Shown here: piece by piece, positions 1 through 8,468 of the stretch
How positions within the stretch are numbered: position 1 is the stretch's first letter
Layout of the letters: each line of letters starts with the position of its first letter
Assembly (NCBI RefSeq): GCF_013464485.1
Contig: NZ_RAUX01000001.1
Coordinates: 75,744-118,191, forward strand
DNA from: Stenotrophomonas maltophilia
Lineage (GTDB): Bacteria > Pseudomonadota > Gammaproteobacteria > Xanthomonadales > Xanthomonadaceae
DNA length: 42,448 nt
Direction of reading: 5' to 3'
The notes under the pieces: model-generated
Seen by the model: the letters and a program-made list of their open reading frames with translations, nothing else
What the model was told of the DNA's origin: nothing
Databases searched by the model: none
Made by a program: the position numbers and the translations under genes

Positions 1-21
1 AAAGCCGGCCTTCTCGTTTGT

Positions 22-87
22 GTAGAGCCGAGCCATGCTCGGCTGCACTTCGCTTGAGTCCCGCAGCCGAGCATGGCTCGGCTCTAC
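22..87. repeat. SMAG-type REP pair
   Basis: Two inverted copies of a short stem-loop. The left begins GTAG at 22 and forms AGCCGAGC-AT-GCTCGGCT; the right is its mirror, ending CTAC at 87. The family is recognised from the GTAG head and the copies elsewhere in the window. It lies just past the stop of the leftward fimX gene and could act as an RNA 3'-end stabiliser or terminator there. Confidence 0.85.
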
Positions 88-96
88 AGAGAGGCA

Positions 97-2166
97 TCAC
101 CCAAACTCGAAGCCCATCTCCGGCAGTGCCGGGCCGACGAAGTCGCCCTGCACGTAATCCACGCCGGCACTGAACAGCAGGGTCATCGAATTAGCGTCGC
201 TGACGAACTCGGCGATGGTGCGGATGCCGGCTTCCTGCGCTCGCGCGGTGATCTGGCTGATGCGGTCGATGTTCTCGCGGGTGGCCGCCAGATCGCTGGT
301 GAAGCCGCGGTCCAGCTTGAGGAACTGCGGCTGGAAGTGGGCCAGCAGCTGGAACGAATCCAGCCCCGATCCGAACTGCTCCAGGCCGATGCGGCATCCC
401 AGGGGCGCCACTTCGGCAAGGAACTGCTGCGCACTGCGCAGGTGGGTGAACACCTTCGCTTCCGGTGCATGCAGCCACAGCCGTTCTCCGGGCACGCCCT
501 GCGCCTGCAGCTCGCGGCGCAGGGTGGCGATCATCTTCGGGTCGTCAAACGATTCCGGCGTCACCTTCACCAGCACCTGGGTGGCATGGCCTTCACGGGC
601 TCGCTGCCCCAGCACGGTAATGGCCCGCGAGACCACCCAGCGGTTGATGTCAGCCAGCAGGCCGTGCTCCTCGGCGATGCCCAGGAACGCGGTGGGGCTC
701 AACAGCTCGCCGTTGTGTTCCAGGCGCAGGTAGGCCTCGTACAGTTCCAGCGGCTCGCCCTGCAGGTTCAGTACCGGCTGGTAGTGCAGCTGGAAGCCGT
801 CGCCGGCCAGTGCCTCGCGGATACGCGCGACCCAGCGCAGCACGCGTTCTTCCTCCACGCGGTCGGCGGCGGCCGGGTCGAAGATGCGGCAGGTATTGCC
901 CAGTTCGGCAGCGGCCTGCGTGCATTCGCTGGCGCGTGCCAGCACCTGGCCGATGCTGGCGATCTTCTCGCCCACCTGCACGCCACCGATGCTCACCGTT
1001 ACCGTGGCCGAACGCGCGCCGATGCTGAAAACGTGCGCGGCATAGGCTTCGCGGATGCGCTCGGCCAGTGCCACGGTCTGCGCGTAGGGCCCGGCCTGCA
1101 GCACAGCGAAATTGTGCTCACCGAAGCGGGCCAGCTGGGCGTCCTCGCCAACCACCTCGGCCAGCAGGGCGGCGAGGGCGCCGATCAGGATGTCGGCCGA
1201 GGCCAGACCGATGTCCGGCAGCAGGCGCGCGTAGTGGTCCGGCTCGATCAGCAGCAGGCCGAACTGGCCTTCGCTGCGCCCGGCCTGGGCCACCGCGCTT
1301 TCCAGCTGCAGCATGAAGGTCGGGCGGTTGAGCAGGCCGGTGACCTGGTCGCGTTGGCGCAGGTCCTCCACTTCGCGTGCCAGCTCAGGGTCGAATTCCA
1401 TGCGGCGGCGGAGCACCACCTGCAGGCAGGATTCGCCCTCGTAGGTGGCGGCTGTGAATTCCATCGTCGCCGGGAAAGCGCTGCCGTCCTCGCGGCGCGC
1501 GTCGAGCTGGTACTGCGGCGGCGGCGCCTCGCCACGGCTCAGGCCCTTCAGCAGCTGCTTGAAGCCTTCCACATGCTGGGCGGCAACCATGTCCAGCAGC
1601 GAGATGCCTTCGATGTCGTCGAACTGCTCGTAGCCGAACATTTCCAGGTAGGCATCGTTGGCGCGGATGTGCATGCCCTCATGCACGTAGGCGATGGGGT
1701 CGCGCGAGGAGGCGATCAGTGCATCGCAGCGGCGCTCGGTCTCGCGCATCTGCGCCTCGATGCGGCGCAGGCCGCGCCGCGCCTGCAGGTCCACCCACTG
1801 GTCGCGGACCACGGCCAGTAGGTGCTCGGCACGCTGGCGCAGGGCGAGGGCACGGATGCCGTGGCTGCTGGCCTGCACCAGTTCGTCTTCGTCGATGCGT
1901 TCGGCCAGCAGCACCAGCGGAATGTCCTTGCCGCTGGCGGCGATGTGCTGGGCTATCAGTGGCAGCGGGATCCCCTGCGAGGGCGACGCCAGCACCAGGT
2001 CGATGGCCTGGCTGGACAGCACCTGGGCCAGTTCGGCTGCATCCTGCGGGCGCCACGGCCGTACCGCGATGCCGCTGTTGCGCAGGGTGCTGACGATGGC
2101 CTCGGCATTCTCGCCGCTGTCATCGACAATCAGCAGGCGGATGGTGATGTCGTTCGCGTTCTGCAT
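97..2166 (-). CDS. fimX: FimX-like c-di-GMP effector for type IV pili (REC-PAS-GGDEF-EAL)
   Basis: The start at 2166 is chosen for its GGGGAG ribosome-binding site and gives 689 residues, the length I recall for Xanthomonas FimX. The order is a receiver-like domain (about 1-130), a PAS domain (about 145-265), a GGDEF-like domain (about 280-435) and an EAL-like domain (about 440-689). Both enzymatic signatures are broken: GGDEF reads GEHNF (349-353), EAL reads EAY (477-479), and the metal-binding DDFG-type motif reads LEQFG. In the family the dead EAL domain binds c-di-GMP and passes the signal to PilZ and the PilB motor at the cell pole, promoting pilus assembly and twitching. Synthesis or hydrolysis of c-di-GMP is therefore not expected. 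The gene stands alone, about 90 bp from the next minus-strand gene. The alternative, an uncharacterised degenerate dual-domain protein, is less likely given length and order. Confidence 0.9.
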   Translation of the reverse strand: MQNANDITIRLLIVDDSGENAEAIVSTLRNSGIAVRPWRPQDAAELAQVLSSQAIDLVLASPSQGIPLPLIAQHIAASGKDIPLVLLAERIDEDELVQASSHGIRALALRQRAEHLLAVVRDQWVDLQARRGLRRIEAQMRETERRCDALIASSRDPIAYVHEGMHIRANDAYLEMFGYEQFDDIEGISLLDMVAAQHVEGFKQLLKGLSRGEAPPPQYQLDARREDGSAFPATMEFTAATYEGESCLQVVLRRRMEFDPELAREVEDLRQRDQVTGLLNRPTFMLQLESAVAQAGRSEGQFGLLLIEPDHYARLLPDIGLASADILIGALAALLAEVVGEDAQLARFGEHNFAVLQAGPYAQTVALAERIREAYAAHVFSIGARSATVTVSIGGVQVGEKIASIGQVLARASECTQAAAELGNTCRIFDPAAADRVEEERVLRWVARIREALAGDGFQLHYQPVLNLQGEPLELYEAYLRLEHNGELLSPTAFLGIAEEHGLLADINRWVVSRAITVLGQRAREGHATQVLVKVTPESFDDPKMIATLRRELQAQGVPGERLWLHAPEAKVFTHLRSAQQFLAEVAPLGCRIGLEQFGSGLDSFQLLAHFQPQFLKLDRGFTSDLAATRENIDRISQITARAQEAGIRTIAEFVSDANSMTLLFSAGVDYVQGDFVGPALPEMGFEFG

Positions 2167-2257
2167 GCACTGCTCCCCAATCTGCAAATCTAGATACACG
2201 ATGCGCGGCGAACCGTCCATGCGCCCACCCCTTGCGCGCATCGAACGGCGATGTGGT

Positions 2258-3442
2258 TCACACCACGCCACCGGCCGCGTGGCCGCTGGCCCAGGCCCAC
2301 TGGAAGTTGTAGCCGCCCAGCCAGCCGGTCACATCCAGCACCTCGCCAACGAAATGCAGGCCGGGCACGCGCTTGGATTCCATCGTCGAGGACGAGACCT
2401 CGGCGGTGTCCACGCCGCCCAGAGTGACCTCGGCGGTACGGTAGCCCTCGGTGCCGCTGGCCACCAGCGGAAACGCGCCCAGCAACTGCGCGGCCTGGCG
2501 CAGCACCGGCTCGTCCAGCTGGCGCACGGGCCGGTCGGGCAGCCAGTGCTCGCACAGGCGCTGCGCCAGCCGCTTCGGCAGTACCTCGCCCAGTACCGTG
2601 CGCAGCTCGGCGGCCGGGCGCTCGCGCTTCATCTGGCGCAGCCACTCGCCGGCATCGTGGCCGGGCAGCAGGTCCAGCTCCAGTGCATCGCCGGGTTGCC
2701 AGAACGAGGAGATCTGCAGGATCGCTGGGCCGCTCACGCCGCGATGGGTCAGCAGCATGAAGTTCTGGAAGCTCTTGCCGTTGCAACGCGCCTCGATCGG
2801 CAGGGCGACACCGCTCAGATCGGCCAGCCGCTCCTGGTGCTTGCCGCTGAGCGTGAGCGGCACCAGGCCGGCGCGGGTCGGCAATACCTGGTGGCCGAAC
2901 TGGCGGGCCACTTCATAACCAAAGCCGGTGGCACCCATGCTCGGAATGGACAGGCCGCCGGTGGCCACCACCAGCGAGGCGCAGTGGAACAGGCCATGGG
3001 TGGTGTGTACGCGGAAACCGTCGCTGCCGTGCTCGATGCGCTGCACACTGCACTCGGTGCGGATCTGCGCGCCGGCGGCCTGGCATTCGTCCACCAGCAT
3101 CTTCACGATCTGCTTGGACGAGATGTCGCAGAACAGCTGGCCCAGCTCCTTTTCGTGATAGGCAATGCCGTGCTTGCTGACCAGCTCGATGAAGTGCCAG
3201 GGCGTGTAGCGCGCCAGTGCCGACTTGCAGAAGTGCGGGTTTGCCGACAGGAAGTTGGCGGGGGTGGTGCCGGTGTTGGTGAAGTTGCAGCGGCCGCCGC
3301 CGGACATCAGGATCTTCTTGCCGACCTTGTTGGCATGGTCGATCACCTGCACCTGTCGGCCGCGCTGGCCGGCGGTGATCGCGGTCATCAGCCCGGCTGC
3401 GCCGGCGCCGATGACCACCACATCACAGCGGATCGTGCTCAT
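2258..3442 (-). CDS. HI0933/BaiN-family FAD-dependent oxidoreductase
   Basis: This 394-residue flavoprotein has an N-terminal Rossmann dinucleotide motif VVIGAGAAGLMTA (about 9-21), then the KKILMSGGGRCNFTN signature typical of the HI0933 (YhiN/BaiN) family. A second conserved stretch, VATGGLSIPSMGATGFGYE, lies mid-protein. The C-terminal GEVLDVTGWLGGYNFQWAWASG closes the FAD-binding fold. Members are soluble; most have no assigned substrate, and one gut homologue has been linked to bile-acid dehydroxylation, which should not be carried over here. Its ATG overlaps the TGA of the upstream yaeQ gene (ATGA), so the two are translationally coupled. Confidence 0.9.
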   Translation of the reverse strand: MSTIRCDVVVIGAGAAGLMTAITAGQRGRQVQVIDHANKVGKKILMSGGGRCNFTNTGTTPANFLSANPHFCKSALARYTPWHFIELVSKHGIAYHEKELGQLFCDISSKQIVKMLVDECQAAGAQIRTECSVQRIEHGSDGFRVHTTHGLFHCASLVVATGGLSIPSMGATGFGYEVARQFGHQVLPTRAGLVPLTLSGKHQERLADLSGVALPIEARCNGKSFQNFMLLTHRGVSGPAILQISSFWQPGDALELDLLPGHDAGEWLRQMKRERPAAELRTVLGEVLPKRLAQRLCEHWLPDRPVRQLDEPVLRQAAQLLGAFPLVASGTEGYRTAEVTLGGVDTAEVSSSTMESKRVPGLHFVGEVLDVTGWLGGYNFQWAWASGHAAGGVV

Positions 3443-3987
3443 GCCTTGGCGCGCTTGCGCCAGTTCGGGATCACGTCGAGCTGCATCTGATCGTTGAGCA
3501 GCTGCACTTCACCGTCCTGGATCAGCACGCTCCAGCGCATCGCACGCTGGACCTGCTGGCCCCAGCGTTCGACGAACTCACCGTCCAGATCCACCACCGA
3601 CAGGTTGTCGAAGCGCGTCAGGCCCTTGCCCTGCTTGCCCCACCAGATGTCCGAGGCGTTGCCGCCGTAGTTGATCACCTGCACTTGGCGGCTGCGGTTG
3701 CTGGCCTTGCGGATGCGGGATTCGTCGGGGTGACCCAGGTCGATCCACTGCAGGATGTCGCCGGTGTAGTCGTGTTCCCACAGGTCCGGCTCATCGTCGG
3801 TGCTCAGACCGCGGCCGAACTCCAGGCGGTCTCCCGCGTTGAGGGCGAAGGCGAGCAGGCGCACCATCAGGCGTTCGTCGGTCTCGGACGGGTGCTGGGC
3901 CAGGGTCAGGTTATGGGTCGCGTAGTAGCCGCGATCCATGTCGCTGATCTGCAGTTCGGCCTTGCGGATGGTGGCGGTAAGAGCCAT
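3439..3987 (-). CDS. yaeQ: YaeQ family protein
   Basis: 182 residues from ATG at 3987, opening MALTATIRKAELQISDMDRG, which is characteristic of YaeQ. The conserved core includes HPSETDERLMVRLLAFAL, then DEPDLWEHDYTGDILQWIDLG and the VINYGG strand. YaeQ proteins have a PD-(D/E)XK nuclease-like fold; the E. coli protein was first noted as compensating loss of the RfaH anti-terminator, but its biochemical role is unknown. The reading frame stays open upstream to about 4434, but that extension has no family similarity and runs into the divergent pseudouridine synthase, so the internal ATG is used. It is the first gene of a two-gene unit with the flavoprotein. Confidence 0.9.
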   Translation of the reverse strand: MALTATIRKAELQISDMDRGYYATHNLTLAQHPSETDERLMVRLLAFALNAGDRLEFGRGLSTDDEPDLWEHDYTGDILQWIDLGHPDESRIRKASNRSRQVQVINYGGNASDIWWGKQGKGLTRFDNLSVVDLDGEFVERWGQQVQRAMRWSVLIQDGEVQLLNDQMQLDVIPNWRKRAKA

Positions 3988-4109
3988 GGGGGATCCGTGG
4001 ACTAAAGACGACAATGATAGAGGTTTGCTCCAGGGGTGTCCGTTGCCGGGCTGTCTGCGGGACGTCAACGTGGCACGCTTGCATGCTTTCCCCCGCAGGA
4101 ATGGATCCG

Positions 4110-4988
4110 ATGACCCTGCCCAGCCGGCTGCAGCTGCCGCCCGGCCACTGGCCCAGCCTGCTCGAAGGCCTGTGCGCACGTTTCCCGCGTATCGACCGTG
4201 CGCAGTGGCAGGATCGCTTCGCGCGTGGTCGCGTGCAGGACGTGAAGGGCAGGGCGCTGTCGCCGGACATGCCCTGGCAGGCGGGGCTGGAGATCCAGTA
4301 CTTCCGTGAGGTGGCGGACGAACCGGTGATTCCCTTCGCCGAGACCATCCTGCATCTGGATGAACACCTACTGGTGGCCGACAAGCCGCACTTCCTGCCG
4401 GTGACGCCGGCCGGCAGCTACGTGCGCGAAACACTGCTGGCGCGCCTGGTCGCGCGCACGGGCAATACCGGGCTGGTGCCCCTGCACCGGCTGGACCGGC
4501 TCACGGCCGGCCTGGTGATGTTCTCGACACAGCCCGCTTCGCGCGATGCCTACCAGCGGCTGTTCCGCGAGCGCCGCATTGAAAAGACCTATGAGGCGCT
4601 CGCACCGGCGCTGCCAGGGCAGGTTTTCCCGTTGCAGCGGCACAGTCGGCTGGTGCCGGGCGAGCCGTTCTTCCGCATGGATGAGGTGCCCGGCGAGCCC
4701 AATGCGCGCAGCCGGATCGAGCTGATCGACGCCAGCGGGCCGGTCTGGCGCTACCGGTTGCTGCCGGAGACCGGCCGCAAACACCAGTTGCGCGTGCATA
4801 TGGCCGCGCTGGGCGCGCCGATCGAGGGCGATGACCTTTACCCGCAGCTGCAGTCGCGACCGGAGGGTCGTGTCGAGCGGCCGCTGCAGCTGCTGGCGCA
4901 GGGGCTGGCCTTTGACGATCCGTTGAGCGGGGAACCGCGGCGGTTCAGCAGCAAGCGCCGGCTGTGCCTGCCCGGCCAGGGTGACTAG
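4110..4988 (+). CDS. RluA-family pseudouridine synthase
   Basis: The catalytic motif HRLDRLTAGLVMF (aspartate in HRLD) is intact, followed by a conserved RxRIELI strand and a GRKHQLRVHMAALGAPIEGD signature. These define the RluA/RsuA-type fold that isomerises specific uridines of rRNA or tRNA. No S4 RNA-binding domain is evident in the first 80 residues. It is not clearly RluA, RluC or RluD, so no symbol is given; it resembles the RluA-like paralogues whose target is undetermined. The start at 4110 has an AGGA box nine bases upstream (4097-4100). The ATG at 4101 directly abuts that box and is less likely. The gene is divergent from yaeQ. Confidence 0.88.
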   Translation: MTLPSRLQLPPGHWPSLLEGLCARFPRIDRAQWQDRFARGRVQDVKGRALSPDMPWQAGLEIQYFREVADEPVIPFAETILHLDEHLLVADKPHFLPVTPAGSYVRETLLARLVARTGNTGLVPLHRLDRLTAGLVMFSTQPASRDAYQRLFRERRIEKTYEALAPALPGQVFPLQRHSRLVPGEPFFRMDEVPGEPNARSRIELIDASGPVWRYRLLPETGRKHQLRVHMAALGAPIEGDDLYPQLQSRPEGRVERPLQLLAQGLAFDDPLSGEPRRFSSKRRLCLPGQGD

Positions 4989-4994
4989 GGCTGT

Positions 4995-5483
4995 TCAGCG
5001 AGCAGGGCGCCGCGCCAGCCACCGGTCCAGTTCGGCGGCGAACAGCTGCCGGTCGCGCGGTCCGAGTGGCGGCGGTCCGCCGGTCTGCACCCCGGCACCG
5101 CGCAGCTCTTCCATGAAATTGCGCATCGACAGCCGCTCGGCCATGTTGTCGGGGGTGTACAGCTGGCCGCGCGGGTTCAGCGCCACCGCCTTCTTCTCCA
5201 GCACCAGCGCGGCCAGCGGGATGTCCTGGGTGACCACCAGGTCGCCGGCGGAGACCCGTTCGACGATGGCGCTGTCGGCCACGTCCAGGCCCTGCGGTAC
5301 CTGGATCGAACGCAGCCAGCGCGAGGGCGGGGTGCGGATCCACTGGTTGGCGACCAGGGTCAGCTCGATCCCGACCCGTTCAGCGGCCCGGAACAGGATG
5401 TCGCGAATGACGGTGGGGCAAGCGTCCGCGTCCACCCAGATGCGGGGGAGGGCAGGTTCAGCTTGGGTTTCAGCTTCAGTCAT
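4995..5483 (-). CDS. yaiI: YaiI/YqxD (DUF188, UPF0178) protein
   Basis: 162 residues with the family's N-terminal signature [16 protein letters not shown], the central [21 protein letters not shown] stretch and the C-terminal [23 protein letters not shown]188 proteins have a PIN-like fold with conserved aspartates (VDAD, TQD) that could bind metal, which suggests a nuclease; the activity is not established. It converges on the pseudouridine synthase, whose stop is only six bases away, leaving no room for a separate terminator. The first about ten residues ([10 protein letters not shown]) are a poorly conserved lead-in. Confidence 0.9.
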   Translation of the reverse strand: MTEAETQAEPALPRIWVDADACPTVIRDILFRAAERVGIELTLVANQWIRTPPSRWLRSIQVPQGLDVADSAIVERVSAGDLVVTQDIPLAALVLEKKAVALNPRGQLYTPDNMAERLSMRNFMEELRGAGVQTGGPPPLGPRDRQLFAAELDRWLARRPAR

Positions 5484-5784
5484 TTACCCAGTGTAGGGTA
5501 GGAAAAACCTGAATGGGGACTCGGGTTTAGCCTCGATCGGGTGCCAGCCCTTGCCACGCCTAGCGGGCGGGGCCTGCCCATGAACGTCCGGGCTATCGCT
5601 TTTTGCAGAAAACACGCGTATCGTTGGTCCCACTGTGTTTGCTAGGGTCACCGTGAATCGTGGCCTGGTGCAGTTGATCTCACGATCCGCTCATCGATCC
5701 GCTTTACCAACGCCTGCAACTCAGTCTCGGCCCCGATACCCGGTGGCTGCGATTTTTTCAACATGTGTTTCAGGAGTTAGTCAA
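5484..5784 (+). other. Leader region of the cold-shock gene
   Basis: About 300 bases between the divergent yaiI and csp genes hold no convincing gene. The csp reading frame stays open upstream to a GTG at 5635, but that part has no cold-shock similarity. A GGAG-type ribosome-binding site (5772-5775) sits just before the csp ATG. A long untranslated leader is usual for cold-shock genes and may carry temperature control. I do not see a clear cold box or a strong -35/-10 pair. Confidence 0.4.
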
Positions 5785-5994
5785 ATGTCTGATCGTCAGA
5801 CCGGCACCGTCAAGTGGTTCAACGACGCCAAGGGCTTCGGCTTCATCACCCCGGAAAGCGGCCCGGACCTGTTTGTGCACTTCCGTGCCATCCAGGGCAC
5901 CGGCTTCAAGACCCTGCAGGAAGGCCAGAAGGTTACCTTCATCGCCGTCCAGGGTCAGAAGGGTATGCAGGCTGACCAGGTGCAGGCGGTCTAA
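5785..5994 (+). CDS. CspA-family cold-shock protein
   Basis: A 69-residue single cold-shock domain. It opens with [19 protein letters not shown], containing the RNP1-type motif KGFGFIT, followed by the RNP2-type strand DLFVHF. These OB-fold proteins bind single-stranded RNA and DNA and melt structures that block translation. The RNP2 strand reads LFVHFRAI instead of the common VFVHFSAI, a conservative change. The start at 5785 is set by GGAG about nine bases upstream. It is monocistronic and followed by a strong terminator. Which of the several csp paralogues this is, and whether it is cold-induced, cannot be told from sequence. Confidence 0.95.
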   Translation: MSDRQTGTVKWFNDAKGFGFITPESGPDLFVHFRAIQGTGFKTLQEGQKVTFIAVQGQKGMQADQVQAV

Positions 5995-6020
5995 TCCGTC
6001 TGCTACCGTTTGGTAGCCAG

Positions 6021-6052
6021 AACGCCGGAAGCGAAAGCTTCCGGCGTTTTTT
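6021..6052 (+). terminator. Rho-independent terminator of csp
   Basis: A perfect 12-bp stem, AACGCCGGAAGC paired with GCTTCCGGCGTT, closed by a GAAA tetraloop and running into a T-rich tail (TTTTTTATT). It starts 27 bases after the csp stop codon. Confidence 0.95.
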
Positions 6053-6069
6053 ATTGCCCGCTGTTTTTT

Positions 6070-6127
6070 GTAGAGTCGAGCCACGCTCGATTGTTCTCAA
6101 AGCCAGTCGAGCATCGCTCGACTCTAC
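6070..6127. repeat. SMAG-type REP pair
   Basis: Inverted pair with the stem variant GTCGAGC/GCTCGAC. It has a GTAG head at 6070 and a CTAC tail at 6127 and sits between the csp terminator and the next gene. The stem differs from the AGCCGAGC copies. Confidence 0.8.
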
Positions 6128-6180
6128 AAAGGGCATGCACTGCGCGCGGTACGATGTGCGCCTCCCCTAGGATCGTCCCC

Positions 6181-6870
6181 ATGCGCATTGTCCATCACCT
6201 CGAAAACTCCCGTTCCCTGCGTGTGCTGTGGATGCTGGAGGAACTGGGGCTGGACTACGAACTGCGCCGCTATCCGCGCGATCCGAAGACGCTGCTGGCA
6301 CCGCCCGAGCTGCGCAACGTGCATCCGCTCGGCAAGTCGCCGGTGCTGCAGGATGGGGAGCTGGTGCTGGCAGAGTCCGGCGCAATCCTGGACTACCTTG
6401 CCGACCGTTACGACACCCAGCGCCAGCTGTCGCCGTCACCGATGCCGGCCGATGGTGTCGAGCGCATCGCCTACCGCTATTGGTTGCACTACGCCGAAGG
6501 CTCGGCAATGCCGCCGCTGCTGCTGACCCTGGTGATGGGCCGCATCCGCAATGCGCCGATGCCGTTCTTCGCGCGCCCGATCGCGCGCAGCATCGCCGAC
6601 AAGGCCGAGCGCGGCTTCATCGGTCCCCAGCGGCGCCTGCATCTGGATTGGATGGAGCGCCGGCTGGCCGAAAGCCCGTGGTTCGCTGGCGAGCGGTTCA
6701 GCGCAGCCGACATCCAGATGAGCTTCCCGATCCAGGCGGCGGCCGCCCGTGGTGGTGGCCTGGATGACAAGCCGGCGCTGCGCGAATTCCTCAAGCGCAT
6801 CGGCGAGCGGCCGGCCTACCAGCGTGCCGAAGCCCACGGCGGGCACCTGCAGGCGCTCAGCGGCAATTGA
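6181..6870 (+). CDS. Glutathione S-transferase family protein
   Basis: 229 residues with a thioredoxin-like N-terminal half (about 1-80) and an all-helical C-terminal half. The N-terminal half begins MRIVHHLENSRSLRVLWMLEELG and contains the cis-proline segment HPLGKSPVL and the glutathione-contacting ESGAILDYLADRY. The C-terminal half contains the folding motif FSAADIQMSFP. The family conjugates or reduces electrophiles with glutathione; the serine near residue 10 is a candidate catalytic residue. The ATG at 6181 aligns with family starts; an upstream in-frame extension runs through the SMAG repeat and is rejected. selO begins 33 bases after its stop, so the two are probably co-transcribed and may both serve redox stress. 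Confidence 0.92.
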   Translation: MRIVHHLENSRSLRVLWMLEELGLDYELRRYPRDPKTLLAPPELRNVHPLGKSPVLQDGELVLAESGAILDYLADRYDTQRQLSPSPMPADGVERIAYRYWLHYAEGSAMPPLLLTLVMGRIRNAPMPFFARPIARSIADKAERGFIGPQRRLHLDWMERRLAESPWFAGERFSAADIQMSFPIQAAAARGGGLDDKPALREFLKRIGERPAYQRAEAHGGHLQALSGN

Positions 6871-6902
6871 GGCGGGCGGCGGTCGCCCCCATCTTCAACG
6901 CC

Positions 6903-8468
6903 ATGGATACCCACACTCCCCGTTTCGACAACCGCCTGCTGCATGCCCTGCCAGGCGACCCCGAATCCGGCCCACACCGCCGCGAAGTGCGGGGCGCAGC
7001 CTGGTCAGCGGTGATGCCGACACCGGTGGCCGCGCCCGCGCTGCTGGCCTGGTCGCCGGACGTTGCCGCAACGCTGGGTTTCGATGCTGCGGAAGTCGAG
7101 AGCGAAGGCTTTGCCCAGGTATTCGGCGGCAATGCGCTGTATGCCGGCATGCAGCCGTGGGCGGCGAACTATGGTGGGCATCAGTTCGGCCACTGGGCGG
7201 GCCAGCTCGGCGATGGTCGCGCGATTTCGCTGGGCGAGCTGGTTGCACCGGATGGCCGTCATTGGGAGCTGCAGCTGAAGGGCGCGGGTCCGACGCCGTA
7301 CTCGCGAGGCGCCGACGGTCGCGCGGTGCTGCGCTCGTCCATCCGCGAATTCCTGTGCAGCGAAGCGATGCATCACCTGGGCGTGCCGACCACGCGTGCG
7401 CTGTCACTGGTCGGCACCGGCGAGGAGGTGGTGCGTGACATGTTCTACGACGGCCACCCGCGCGCCGAGCCGGGCGCCATTCTGTGCCGGGTATCGCCCT
7501 CGTTCCTGCGCTTTGGTTCATTCGAGCTGCCAGCGTCACGCGGCGAAACCGCGTTGCTGCAGCAGCTGGTTGACGCCTGCATCGCCCGCGACTTTCCGGA
7601 GCTCGAAGGGCAGGGCGAGGCGCTGTATGGCGACTGGTTCGCGCAGATCGCGGTGCGCACCGCCGAGATGATCGCGCACTGGATGCGCGTCGGCTTCGTG
7701 CATGGCGTGATGAACACCGACAACCTGTCCGTACTCGGTCTCACGCTGGATTACGGTCCCTATGGCTGGGTCGAGGACTTCGATCCGGACTGGACGCCGA
7801 ACACCACCGATGCCCAAGGCCGACGCTATCGTTTCGGTACCCAGCCGCAGGTGGCGTACTGGAACCTGAGCCGCTTGGCGCAGGCGCTGTCGCCGTTGTT
7901 TGCCGATGTCGAACCGTTGCAGGCGGGGCTGGCGGCGTACCAGTCCACGTTCGTGGCGTGCACCCGTCGCGATGCTGCGGCCAAGCTTGGCCTGGCTGCG
8001 GCGGATGATGAAGACCTGCAGCTCTACCTGCGCTGGCAGCAGTTGATGCAGGACGGCAGCATGGACATGACGCTGGCCTGGCGCGCGCTGATGCGCGTTG
8101 ATCCAGCGTCGCCCGATGTGGGCGTGCTGGACGCGGTGTACTACGACGAGGCGCGCCAGCAGTCGGTGCAGGCGCCGTTGCAGCAGTGGCTGCGGGACTA
8201 CGCGGCGCGGTTGCAGGCCGATCCGCTGTCGGCCAGCGAGCGTACCGCGAAGATGGCTGCGGCCAATCCGCTGTACGTGCTGCGCAACTGGCTGGCGCAG
8301 GAAGCCATCGACCGCGCGGAGCTGGGCGACCTCGGCGGTGTTCATGCGCTGCAGGATGTACTGCGCGATCCGTACACCGAGCGTGCGGGGCTGGAGCATT
8401 TCGCCGGCAAGCGCCCGGCGTGGGCCGACAACCGCGCCGGCTGCTCGATGCTGTCCTGCAGTTCCTGA
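6903..8468 (+). CDS. selO: SelO (YdiU) protein adenylyltransferase
   Basis: 521 residues of the SelO pseudokinase family, which moves AMP from ATP onto Ser/Thr/Tyr of target proteins, tied in E. coli to glutathionylation and oxidative stress. Visible signatures are YGGHQFGHWAGQLGDGRA, the LKGAGPTPYSR glycine-rich segment and the HGVMNTDNLSVLGLTLDYG active-site block with its Asn/Asp metal ligands. The C-terminus ends CSMLSCSS: bacterial enzymes carry Cys where eukaryotic SelO has selenocysteine, three residues from the end. The ATG at 6903 gives the family N-terminus. A TTG at 6867 overlapping the GST stop is possible, but its added residues look non-conserved. The ribosome-binding site is weak. 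Confidence 0.95.
   Translation: MDTHTPRFDNRLLHALPGDPESGPHRREVRGAAWSAVMPTPVAAPALLAWSPDVAATLGFDAAEVESEGFAQVFGGNALYAGMQPWAANYGGHQFGHWAGQLGDGRAISLGELVAPDGRHWELQLKGAGPTPYSRGADGRAVLRSSIREFLCSEAMHHLGVPTTRALSLVGTGEEVVRDMFYDGHPRAEPGAILCRVSPSFLRFGSFELPASRGETALLQQLVDACIARDFPELEGQGEALYGDWFAQIAVRTAEMIAHWMRVGFVHGVMNTDNLSVLGLTLDYGPYGWVEDFDPDWTPNTTDAQGRRYRFGTQPQVAYWNLSRLAQALSPLFADVEPLQAGLAAYQSTFVACTRRDAAAKLGLAAADDEDLQLYLRWQQLMQDGSMDMTLAWRALMRVDPASPDVGVLDAVYYDEARQQSVQAPLQQWLRDYAARLQADPLSASERTAKMAAANPLYVLRNWLAQEAIDRAELGDLGGVHALQDVLRDPYTERAGLEHFAGKRPAWADNRAGCSMLSCSS

Noticed and set aside
73-1821. A 582-codon plus-strand open frame opposite fimX.
   Set aside because: It begins inside a SMAG repeat, has no recognisable domain, and fimX on the other strand is complete with a good ribosome-binding site.
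4014-4109. An upstream extension of the pseudouridine synthase to 4014.
   Set aside because: The added residues (rich in Cys, His and Ser) match nothing in the family, and AGGA at 4097-4100 fits the ATG at 4110.
5635-5784. A longer cold-shock protein starting at a GTG at 5635.
   Set aside because: The 50 extra residues lack any cold-shock similarity, and a GGAG site sits just before the ATG at 5785.
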